Assembly: GCF_018736145.1 (NCBI RefSeq)
Contig: NZ_CP059997.1
Coordinates: 2,975,501 to 3,039,500, forward strand
Origin: Amycolatopsis sp. CA-230715
Lineage (GTDB): Bacteria; Actinomycetota; Actinomycetes; Mycobacteriales; Pseudonocardiaceae
Direction: 5' to 3'
Length of the DNA: 64,000 nt
The notes below the pieces were generated by a model. The model made no database searches, was not told where the DNA came from, and saw only the letters and a list, made by a program, of their open reading frames with translations. Positions 57,769-64,000 of the stretch are shown here, piece by piece. Within the stretch, counting starts at the first letter, position 1; every line of letters starts with the position of its first letter. The position numbers and the translations under genes were made by a program.

Positions 57769-57903
57769 CCCTGAAGGTGGCCTTCGGGGCGCTGGATTCC
57801 CTGAATGTCACCTTCGGGGCACGCATTTGCGACGGCCATTGTTGCCGCGAGGGCCTCGTTTGTGGCGCTCAATTCCCCGAAGGTGGCCTTCGGGGAATTG
57901 AGC
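57769..57903. repeat. Three-hairpin unit between SMP-30 and glpD genes
   Basis: Hairpins start at 57769 (CCCTGAAGG), 57799 (CCCTGAATG) and 57875 (CCCCGAAGG); steps are 30 and 76. The last one extends to a perfect 17-bp stem (57867-57883 and 57887-57903) carrying GCTCAATT / AATTGAGC outside. The unit lies between convergent stops (57758 + and 57918 -) and is probably a two-way terminator. Confidence 0.78.
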
Positions 57904-57917
57904 ACCTCGCCGAGAAA

Positions 57918-59630
57918 TCAGCTCAGGCCGGTGCGGGCTTCCGGGGCCGCCTTCCGCCGTGCGTCGGCGGCTTCGTCGTTCGGCTCGGTCTGCGACTCGC
58001 GCTCGGCCTTCACGCGCGCGTTGTAGACCTCGACCTCGCGCGCGGCCGTCTCGGCGGACCAGCCGAGCACTTCGCCGACCAAACCGGCGACCTGGTCCGC
58101 GCAGTCGACGCCGCGGTGCGGGTACTCGATGGAGATCCGGGTCCGCCTCGCCAGCACGTCCTCGAGGTGCAGCGCGCCCTCGTGGCTGGCCGCGTAGACG
58201 ACCTCGACGGCCAGGTAGTCCGGCGCCGATTCGAGGGGCTTGAGCAGCTCCGGCTTGCCGTCGGCGAGCGCGAGCACCTCGTGCACCAGCGAGCCGTACC
58301 GGTCGAGCAGGTGCCGGACCCGGTACGGGTGCAGGCCGTGCTGCCCGGCCAGGTGGTCGGCCTGGTTGACGAGCGCGTGGTAGCCGTCGGCGCCGATGAG
58401 CGGCACCTTGTCCGTGATGGACGGCTGGGTGCGGCCGGGCAGGTCCGGCGCGGCCGCGTCGACGGCGTCGGCGGCCATCACGCGGTAGGTCGTGTACTTG
58501 CCGCCCGCGATCGCGACGAGCCCCGGCGCCACGCGAGCGACGGCGTGCTCGCGAGACAGCTTCGAGGTCTCCTCGCTCTCCCCCGCGAGCAGCGGGCGAA
58601 GCCCCGCGTAGACGCCTTCGATGTCGTCGTGGGTGAGCGGGGTGGCGAGCACGGTGTTCACGTGTTCGAGCAGGTAGTCGATGTCGTGCTTGGTGGCAGC
58701 GGGATGCGCGAGGTCGAGGTTCCAGTCGGTGTCGGTGGTGCCGACGATCCAGTGGTTGCGCCACGGGATCACGAACAGCACGGACTTCTCGGTGCGCAGG
58801 ATCATCCCGGACTCGGACACGATCCGGTCGCGCGGGACGACGATGTGCACGCCCTTGCTGGCCCGCACCCGGAACCGGCCCCTGCTGCCGGAAAGGCCCT
58901 GCAATTCGTCGGTCCACACGCCGGTGCAGTTGATCACCGCGTTGGCGCGCACCTCGGTCTCCCTGCCGTCCTCGACGTCGGCGATCCGCACGCCGGAGAT
59001 CCGGTCGGCCTCGCGCAGGAACCCGATCACCTTCGTCGAATTGCGGACCACGGCGCCGTAGTGCGCGGCGGTGCGGGCGACGGTCATGGTGTGGCGCGCG
59101 TCGTCGGACTGCGCGTCGTAGTAGCGGATGCCGCCGATCAGCGCGTCGCGCTTGAGCGCGGGCACCATGCGCAGCGCGCCCGCCCTGGTCAGGTGCTTCT
59201 GGCCCGGCACCGACCTGGCGCCGCCCATCGTGTCGTACATCAGCAGCCCGGCCGCGGTGTAGGGCCGTTCCCACACGCGGTGCGTCAGCGGGTACAGGAA
59301 GCTGACCGGTTTCACCAGGTGCGGCGCGATCAGGGTGAGCATCAGCTCCCGCTCCCGCAGCGCCTCCCTGACCAGACCGAATTCGAGCTGTTCGAGGTAG
59401 CGGAGCCCGCCGTGGAAGAGCTTGCTCGACCGGCTCGACGTCCCGGACGCCAGGTCCCGCGCTTCGACGAGCGCCACCCGCAGGCCGCGGGTCGCCGCGT
59501 CCAGCGCGGTGCCCGCACCGACCACGCCACCCCCGATCACCACCAGATCGAAGGATTCTTCGCCGAGCCGCCGCCACGAGTCCTCCCGCGCGGACGGGCC
59601 CAGCATCGCCGGGTTGCTCACCTCAGTCAC
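57918..59630 (-). CDS. glpD: Glycerol-3-phosphate dehydrogenase (FAD-dependent)
   Basis: FAD enzyme of 570 aa that oxidises sn-glycerol-3-phosphate to dihydroxyacetone phosphate and passes electrons to the membrane quinone pool. Features: FAD motif VVIGGGVVGAGTALDAATRGLRVALVEARD near the start, GTSSRSSKLFHGGLRYLEQ (substrate and FAD region), and later SPLFVI-like FVIPWRNHWIVGTTDTDW and VAIAGGKYTTYRVMAADAVD. GTG 59630 has GAGGAGG 7 bases upstream. It is divergent from glpF-glpK across 239 bp with a 15-bp palindrome between. Confidence 0.95.
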   Translation of the reverse strand: MTEVSNPAMLGPSAREDSWRRLGEESFDLVVIGGGVVGAGTALDAATRGLRVALVEARDLASGTSSRSSKLFHGGLRYLEQLEFGLVREALRERELMLTLIAPHLVKPVSFLYPLTHRVWERPYTAAGLLMYDTMGGARSVPGQKHLTRAGALRMVPALKRDALIGGIRYYDAQSDDARHTMTVARTAAHYGAVVRNSTKVIGFLREADRISGVRIADVEDGRETEVRANAVINCTGVWTDELQGLSGSRGRFRVRASKGVHIVVPRDRIVSESGMILRTEKSVLFVIPWRNHWIVGTTDTDWNLDLAHPAATKHDIDYLLEHVNTVLATPLTHDDIEGVYAGLRPLLAGESEETSKLSREHAVARVAPGLVAIAGGKYTTYRVMAADAVDAAAPDLPGRTQPSITDKVPLIGADGYHALVNQADHLAGQHGLHPYRVRHLLDRYGSLVHEVLALADGKPELLKPLESAPDYLAVEVVYAASHEGALHLEDVLARRTRISIEYPHRGVDCADQVAGLVGEVLGWSAETAAREVEVYNARVKAERESQTEPNDEAADARRKAAPEARTGLS

Positions 59631-59728
59631 CTGTGTTCCTCCTCGATCCGCCATACCCGTCCAGCATCGCACGTCCGGCCCCGGCCGCATCCCGGCGACG
59701 CGGTCCGTGTGACATACGAGTCGCGCTC

Positions 59729-59743
59729 GCCGCAAATTGCGGC
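59729..59743. promoter_or_regulatory. Candidate operator of the glp divergon
   Basis: GCCGCAAATTGCGGC is a palindrome centred on A, about 100 bp upstream of glpD and 127 bp upstream of glpF. It is the only clear dyad in the gap. Streptomyces glycerol genes are controlled by an IclR-type GylR, but no such gene is in the window. Confidence 0.5.
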
Positions 59744-59869
59744 AGTCAGCTCCTGGAATGATCATCAACCGGCAAGTAACGTTCCCCCGGACGTGGGTCA
59801 GCAACGGTGCCGATGCGCGCGGTAGCCGACCCTGCGCCCAGAGTGTGTCCAGTGTGGAGGGACGGCGGT

Positions 59870-60619
59870 ATGAACGCGGGTACGATATTCCTGTGGGAGA
59901 TGTTGGGCACGGCGGTGCTCATTCTCCTCGGCAACGGGGTGGTCGCGAACCACGTGCTGAGGAAGACCAACGGGAACGGCGGCGGGCCGTTGTTCGTGAA
60001 CATCGGTTGGGGCTTCGCGGTGTTCGCCGGTGCGAGCGTGGCGAATCCGACCGGCGCGCACCTGAATCCCGCCGTGACGATCGGGCTCGCGGTCGCGGGC
60101 AAGACGCCGTGGGGCGACGTCCCGATCTACATTCTCGCGCAGATGGTCGGCGCGATCATCGGCGCGATCCTCTGCTGGGCCACCTACAAGCTGCAGTTCG
60201 ACGACCACCCGAAGGTGGAGGAAACGCTGGGCGTCTTCTCCACCGCGCCGCAGATCCCGAACAAGGTGTGGAACCTGGTTTCGGAGATCATCGGCACCTT
60301 CGTGCTGGTCGGCTGGATCCTGTTCACCCCGGCCGCGAAGATGGGCGCCGACGGCGTCCCGACGTTCGGCAACGGCGCGCTCGGCTACGCCGGTGTCGCC
60401 TTCGTCGTGCTGGTGATCGGCACCTCGCTCGGCGGCCCGACCGGGTACGCCATCAACCCGGCGCGCGACCTCGGCCCGCGCATCGCCTACGCGTTCCTCC
60501 TGCCGATGAAGCGCAAGACCGACCCGAACTGGGGCTACTCGTGGGTCCCCGTCGTCGGCCCGATCATCGGCGGTGTCCTCGCCGCGCTGGTATTCCTCGT
60601 CTACCCGTCCGCCGCCTGA
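59870..60619 (+). CDS. glpF: Glycerol uptake facilitator (aquaglyceroporin)
   Basis: Membrane channel of 249 aa for glycerol entry. Both pore motifs are present: NPAVTIG (first NPA, near residue 65) and NPARDLGPR (second, near 200), and the Asp after NPAR marks a glycerol facilitator and not a water-only channel. Six membrane segments are expected. ATG 59870 has GGAGGG 8 bases upstream. It is followed by glpK after 40 bp, so both are co-expressed and act in sequence (entry, then phosphorylation). Confidence 0.95.
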   Translation: MNAGTIFLWEMLGTAVLILLGNGVVANHVLRKTNGNGGGPLFVNIGWGFAVFAGASVANPTGAHLNPAVTIGLAVAGKTPWGDVPIYILAQMVGAIIGAILCWATYKLQFDDHPKVEETLGVFSTAPQIPNKVWNLVSEIIGTFVLVGWILFTPAAKMGADGVPTFGNGALGYAGVAFVVLVIGTSLGGPTGYAINPARDLGPRIAYAFLLPMKRKTDPNWGYSWVPVVGPIIGGVLAALVFLVYPSAA

Positions 60620-60659
60620 TTTCGCAGCAGCGCTTGATCTTGAAGAAACCGGAGTACGC

Positions 60660-62171
60660 ATGACCTCCTACGTAGCCGCCATCGACCAGGGCACCACCTC
60701 GACCCGGATGATGATCTTCAACCACTCCGGCCGGGTGGTCGCGGTCGACCAGCGCGAGCACGAGCAGATCTTCCCGCAGGCGGGCTGGGTCGAGCACAAC
60801 GCGAACGAGGTGTGGGAAAACACCAGGGCGGTCGCCGCGGGCGCACTGGCCAAGGCGGACCTGCGGCCGACGGACATCGTCGCGGTCGGCATCACCAACC
60901 AGCGCGAGACCGCGGTGGTGTGGGACCGCAACACCGGCGAGCCGGTGTACAACGCGATCGTCTGGCAGGACACCCGCACCGACAAGATCGTGGCCGAGCT
61001 GGGCGCGTTAGGCGGCGGGCAGGAGCGCTACCGCGCGAAGACCGGCCTGCCGCTGGCGACCTACTTCTCCGGCCCGAAGATCAAGTGGATACTGGACAAT
61101 GTGGACGGTGCCCGCGAGCGCGCCGAAGCCGGTGACCTGATCTTCGGCAACATGGACACCTGGGTGCTGTGGAATATGACCGGCGGCACGGACGGCGGCG
61201 TGCACGTCACCGATCCGACCAACGCCTCGCGCACCCTGCTGATGGACCTCGACACCCTCACCTGGGACGCCGAAATCGCCGCCGACATGGGTGTCCCGCT
61301 GTCGATGCTGCCGGAGATCCGGTCGTCCTCTGAGGAGTACGGCAAGGTCCGCGAACGCGGCGCGCTGGCGGGCGTGCCGATCTCCGGCATCCTCGGCGAC
61401 CAGCAGGCCGCCACGTTCGGGCAGGCCTGCCTTTCGCCGGGTGAAGCCAAGAACACCTACGGCACCGGCAACTTCATGCTGCTCAACACCGGCACTGAGA
61501 AGGTCATGTCGGAGAACGGGCTGCTCACCACGGTCTGCTACAAGATCGGCTCGAACGACACGGTGTACGCGCTGGAAGGGTCGATCGCGGTCACCGGCTC
61601 GCTGGTGCAGTGGCTGCGCGACAACCTCGGCCTGATCTCCTCGGCGGCCGAGGTCGAGGAATTCGCGAACACCGTCGACGACAACGGCGGCGCCTACTTC
61701 GTGCCCGCGTTCTCCGGTCTTTTCGCGCCGTACTGGCGTTCCGACGCGCGCGGCGCGATCGTCGGGCTCACCAGGTACGTCAACAAGGGCCACATTTCGC
61801 GCGCCGTGCTTGAGGCGACCGCGTTCCAGTCGCGCGAGGTGATCGACGCGATGAACGCCGATTCCGGGGTGCCGTTGAAATCGCTGAAGGTCGACGGCGG
61901 CATGGTGGTCAACGAGCTGCTCATGCAGTTCCAGGCGGACATCCTCGGCGTGCCGGTGATCCGGCCGGTGGTGAACGAGACCACCGCGCTCGGCGCCGCC
62001 TACGCCGCGGGCCTCGCCGTCGGGTTCTGGGAGAGCGAGGACGACATCCGCGCCAACTGGGCGAAGGACAAGCAGTGGGACCCGGCGATGGACGAGAATC
62101 GCCGCGAATCGGAGTACCGGAACTGGAAGAAGGCCGTCACGAGGACCTTCGACTGGGTCGAAGGCGAGTGA
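60660..62171 (+). CDS. glpK: Glycerol kinase
   Basis: FGGY-family kinase of 503 aa that phosphorylates glycerol to sn-glycerol-3-phosphate using ATP. The family start AAIDQGTTSTRMMIFNHSGRVVAVDQREH, the substrate loop NQRETAVVWDRNTGEPVYNAIVWQDTRT, the middle GDQQAATFGQACLSPGEAKNTYGTGNFMLLNTG and the late KVDGGMVVNELLMQFQADILGVPVIRP are all present. ATG 60660 starts MTSYVAAIDQGTTS. It follows glpF by 40 bp. The product is the substrate of glpD across the divergon. Confidence 0.97.
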   Translation: MTSYVAAIDQGTTSTRMMIFNHSGRVVAVDQREHEQIFPQAGWVEHNANEVWENTRAVAAGALAKADLRPTDIVAVGITNQRETAVVWDRNTGEPVYNAIVWQDTRTDKIVAELGALGGGQERYRAKTGLPLATYFSGPKIKWILDNVDGARERAEAGDLIFGNMDTWVLWNMTGGTDGGVHVTDPTNASRTLLMDLDTLTWDAEIAADMGVPLSMLPEIRSSSEEYGKVRERGALAGVPISGILGDQQAATFGQACLSPGEAKNTYGTGNFMLLNTGTEKVMSENGLLTTVCYKIGSNDTVYALEGSIAVTGSLVQWLRDNLGLISSAAEVEEFANTVDDNGGAYFVPAFSGLFAPYWRSDARGAIVGLTRYVNKGHISRAVLEATAFQSREVIDAMNADSGVPLKSLKVDGGMVVNELLMQFQADILGVPVIRPVVNETTALGAAYAAGLAVGFWESEDDIRANWAKDKQWDPAMDENRRESEYRNWKKAVTRTFDWVEGE

Positions 62172-62204
62172 CCTTCGACAGCGGTCGGGCGATCCGTGTC
62201 TGGT

Positions 62205-62488
62205 TCCCGAAGGGGACCTTCAGGGAAGTTCAGCGCCGCGAACTCGGCTGTGTACGGGCTTCTCCTGTCTCGACGGGGATCTGGTGATGCTCTGAAGGTG
62301 ACTTTCGGGGACTTGAACGCCCCGAAAGCCACTTTCGGGGCATGCGCGTCGCGGCGGTCGAGCGTGCGAGGGGTGGATTCGCGGCGTCTAGCGCCCCGAA
62401 GGCCACCTTCGGGGCATGCGCAGCCCGGCCCACACGCCCGCGAGGGCCGAGAAAGTGGCGCTGGAGTCCCCGAAGGTGGCCTTCGGGG
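62205..62488 (+). repeat. Composite hairpin array CE3 (plus orientation)
   Basis: Fills the gap after glpK. A hairpin starts at 62205 (TTCCCGAAGG / CCTTCAGGGAA), then 62290 (degenerate), 62320 (CCCCGAAAG / CTTTCGGGG), 62394 and 62468, with steps of 30, 74 and 74 between the last four. Spacer sequence matches CE1 (for example GATCTGGTGATGC, GCGTCGCGG, GTGCGAGGGGTGGAT). It lies between convergent ends of glpK and the beta-lactamase gene. No gene is seen. Confidence 0.83.
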
Positions 62489-62563
62489 ACCAAACGGAGC
62501 GCCCCGCCGCCGACTACCGCACCCGCCACTCGTCGCGCGCACCGCACCCGGCTCGCGCTCCCT

Positions 62564-63478
62564 TCACGAAAGCACTTCGGCGACGCATTTCGCGGCGTCC
62601 GCGAGCAGCGGGTAACGGGCCTCGGCCTCGTACCCGGCGCGGTCGGTCATGATCGCCAGCACGCACGGTTCGCGCCGCGGCGGCCACAGCACGGCGACGT
62701 CGTTGGCCCGCCCGTAGTCGCCGTGCCCGGTCTTGTTCGCCACGCCCCAGGTTCCCGGCACGCCTGCCCTGATCGTGTTCGCGCCGGTGGTGCTGCGCCG
62801 CAACCAGTCCGTCACGAGCGCCCGCGCCTCCGGGGGCAGCGCGTCGCCGAGCACGATCCGTTGGTAGGCGCCCGCGATCGCGCGCGGTGTGCTGGTGTCC
62901 CTCGGGTCACCGGGTGGCGTCCGGTTGAGGTACGGCTCGTACTGGTCCATCCGGCTCGCGGTGTCGCCGAGGCCGCGGAAGTAGCTCGTCAACCCGGCCG
63001 GTCCCCCGATGTCGCGCATCAGCAGGTTGCCCGCGGTGCCGTCGCTGTACCGGATGGCCGCGTCGCACAGGTCCCGCACGGTCATACCGGTGCCGATGTG
63101 CTGCTGGGTGATCGGCGAGATCGAGTTGACCTCCGCACGGGTGTAGCGCACCACGGTATCCAAATAGGACAGTGGGTGCGCCCGCAGCACGGCGGCCGCC
63201 GCGACCGTCTTGAACGTCGAGCACAGCGCGAAGCGCTCGTCCTGCCGGTAGCCGGCGGAAACACCGGAGCCGGTGGCGTGGACACCGAGCCGCGCTTCGT
63301 ATTTCCGTTCCAGCGCGGCCAATCGCTCCCGTACCGCGTTCTCGTCGATCCCGGCGCTCGGCCGGGGCGGCGCCACCGGTGCCGGGGCTCCCGCCGGTGG
63401 GCCCGCGCAGCCGGGAAGCGCCAGCGCCAGTGCTCCCGACAACGCGACACGGCGGGAGACCCGCACCGGTTTCGTCAT
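62564..63478 (-). CDS. Class A beta-lactamase-like lipoprotein (SDG variant)
   Basis: Secreted serine beta-lactamase-type enzyme of 304 aa. It has a twin-arginine-like signal (VSRRVALSGALALAL) and a lipobox LPGC with Cys24, so it is probably a lipoprotein. The catalytic STFK is at 87-90, the Glu-166-type motif EPYLN is present, and KTG (KTGHGDYG) near the end. The usual SDN is SDG (RYSDGTAGN), a change at a residue that helps position the substrate; it could alter or lower activity. It overlaps the upstream homologous gene by 4 bp (ATGA) and is probably co-translated with it. Confidence 0.88.
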   Translation of the reverse strand: MTKPVRVSRRVALSGALALALPGCAGPPAGAPAPVAPPRPSAGIDENAVRERLAALERKYEARLGVHATGSGVSAGYRQDERFALCSTFKTVAAAAVLRAHPLSYLDTVVRYTRAEVNSISPITQQHIGTGMTVRDLCDAAIRYSDGTAGNLLMRDIGGPAGLTSYFRGLGDTASRMDQYEPYLNRTPPGDPRDTSTPRAIAGAYQRIVLGDALPPEARALVTDWLRRSTTGANTIRAGVPGTWGVANKTGHGDYGRANDVAVLWPPRREPCVLAIMTDRAGYEAEARYPLLADAAKCVAEVLS

Positions 63479-64000
63479 GGCTGACCGGTCACCTCGTGCG
63501 CGAGGATCCTGGCGGTGTCCGCGACGGTCTTGTCGTCGAGGGGCGCACCCTTCTCGCCATAGGTGTAGACCACGAAGATCAGCGGCTTTCCCGAGGACGG
63601 CCAGGCGACCGCGATGTCGTTGGCCCCGGCGATCGCGCTGTAGGTGCCGGTCTTGTCGCCGACCGTCCACGATGGAGGGAGCCCGGCGCGGATGCGCTTC
63701 GTCCCGGTCTTGCTGCCGCGGAGCCAGCCGTTGAGCACGTCGCGGTCGGCGGGCGCCAGCGCGTGCCCCACGGCCACCGAGGCGAGATCGCGGCCCATGG
63801 CCGCGGGCGTGGTCGTGTCGTGCCGCTGCCCCGGCGCCCAGTCGTTCAGCCCGGGTTCGAGCCGGTCCGACCGGGAGATCGGGTCGCCGAGCGAGCGGTA
63901 GTAACGGGTCAGCCCCGCCGGGCCGCCGATCTGGTCGAACAGGAGGTTGGCCGCGGTGTTGTCGCTGACGGTCACCGCTGCCGACGCCAGTTCCGCGACC
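63475..64000 (-). CDS. Class A beta-lactamase (5' end outside the window)
   Basis: C-terminal ~175 residues of a second class A enzyme, running off the window edge. The SDN loop (VSDNTAANLLFDQIGGPAGLTRYYRSLGD), EPGLN (Glu-166 motif) and DKTGTYSA (KTG) are intact, so it looks active. The STFK motif would lie beyond the edge. Its stop overlaps the ATG of the next gene (ATGA). The pair suggests a duplication followed by change of the second copy. It probably hydrolyses penicillins or cephalosporins, a self-protection or defence role in a producer-rich lineage. Confidence 0.87.
   Translation of the reverse strand, partial: VAELASAAVTVSDNTAANLLFDQIGGPAGLTRYYRSLGDPISRSDRLEPGLNDWAPGQRHDTTTPAAMGRDLASVAVGHALAPADRDVLNGWLRGSKTGTKRIRAGLPPSWTVGDKTGTYSAIAGANDIAVAWPSSGKPLIFVVYTYGEKGAPLDDKTVADTARILAHEVTGQP

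Overview
The window is about 70% GC, uses GTG starts freely, keeps genes tightly packed with GTGA/ATGA overlaps, and carries an actinobacterial acyl-CoA carboxylase set (birA, a pccB/accD5-like beta subunit, accE, maf and an accA3-like biotinylated alpha subunit). This fits a filamentous actinomycete. The style (DUF1707 proteins, SAV_915-like protein, many TetR/XRE regulators, many exporters) suggests Pseudonocardiaceae, perhaps Amycolatopsis; that placement is inference. No rRNA, tRNA, CRISPR array, phage or complete insertion sequence was recognised.

Layout. 0-2 kb: birA and a divergent NlpC/P60 cell-wall protein. 2.2-5.6 kb: TetR, MFS exporter and carotenoid-cleavage-type oxygenase on the minus strand, with two matching palindromes as candidate TetR sites. 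5.7-10.3 kb: a four-gene catabolic operon (amidohydrolase, FAH-family hydrolase, two-domain VOC dioxygenase, SRPBCC protein) divergent from a GntR/FCD regulator, with a perfect 9-bp inverted repeat between them. 10.3-23 kb: small regulator/enzyme modules, including an ECF41-type sigma factor facing an AhpD-like gene across two TGTCACA promoters, a TetR facing a 4,5-dihydroxyphthalate-decarboxylase-like gene, and a CGNR zinc-finger gene facing an MFS pump. 23-31 kb: a heterodimeric ABC exporter with its TetR, an ArsR/AHSA1 pair, a repeat-rich 1-kb gap and a two-component system. 31.4-32.2 kb: a non-coding inverted-repeat region that truncates a PPOX-like gene. 32-37 kb: pccB-accE-dinB operon, a membrane protein and a secreted S15 peptidase. 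37-46 kb: PadR/MFS, a GT-C-like membrane protein, a GH3 glucosidase and a histidine kinase / partner / LuxR response-regulator group. 46.5-52 kb: maf, a dicarboxylate symporter and accA3. 52-57.8 kb: two DUF1707 proteins with a kinase/regulator pair, a GNAT gene coupled to an acyl-CoA-synthetase-like gene, and an SMP-30 protein. 57.9-62.2 kb: glpD divergent from glpF-glpK. 62.5-64 kb: two translationally coupled class A beta-lactamase genes, the upstream one cut by the window edge.

The most distinctive signal is non-coding. A modular family of short hairpins (arms CCCCGAAGG / CCTTCGGGG, 3-base loop) recurs between genes in fixed-spacing arrays: pairs about 30 bp apart, and larger four-hairpin arrays with start-to-start steps of 30, 74 and 74 bp, seen three times. 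One array is interrupted by a 153-bp MITE-like element with a 4-bp target duplication. Two other dispersed palindromes sit at convergent gene ends: a double-hairpin element (two copies) and a TTTAGC-GG-GCTAAA palindrome (five copies). One copy of the latter supplies the TAG stop codons of both flanking genes. The acc genes, which as I recall lie close together in mycobacteria, are here spread over about 50 kb with accessory modules between them.
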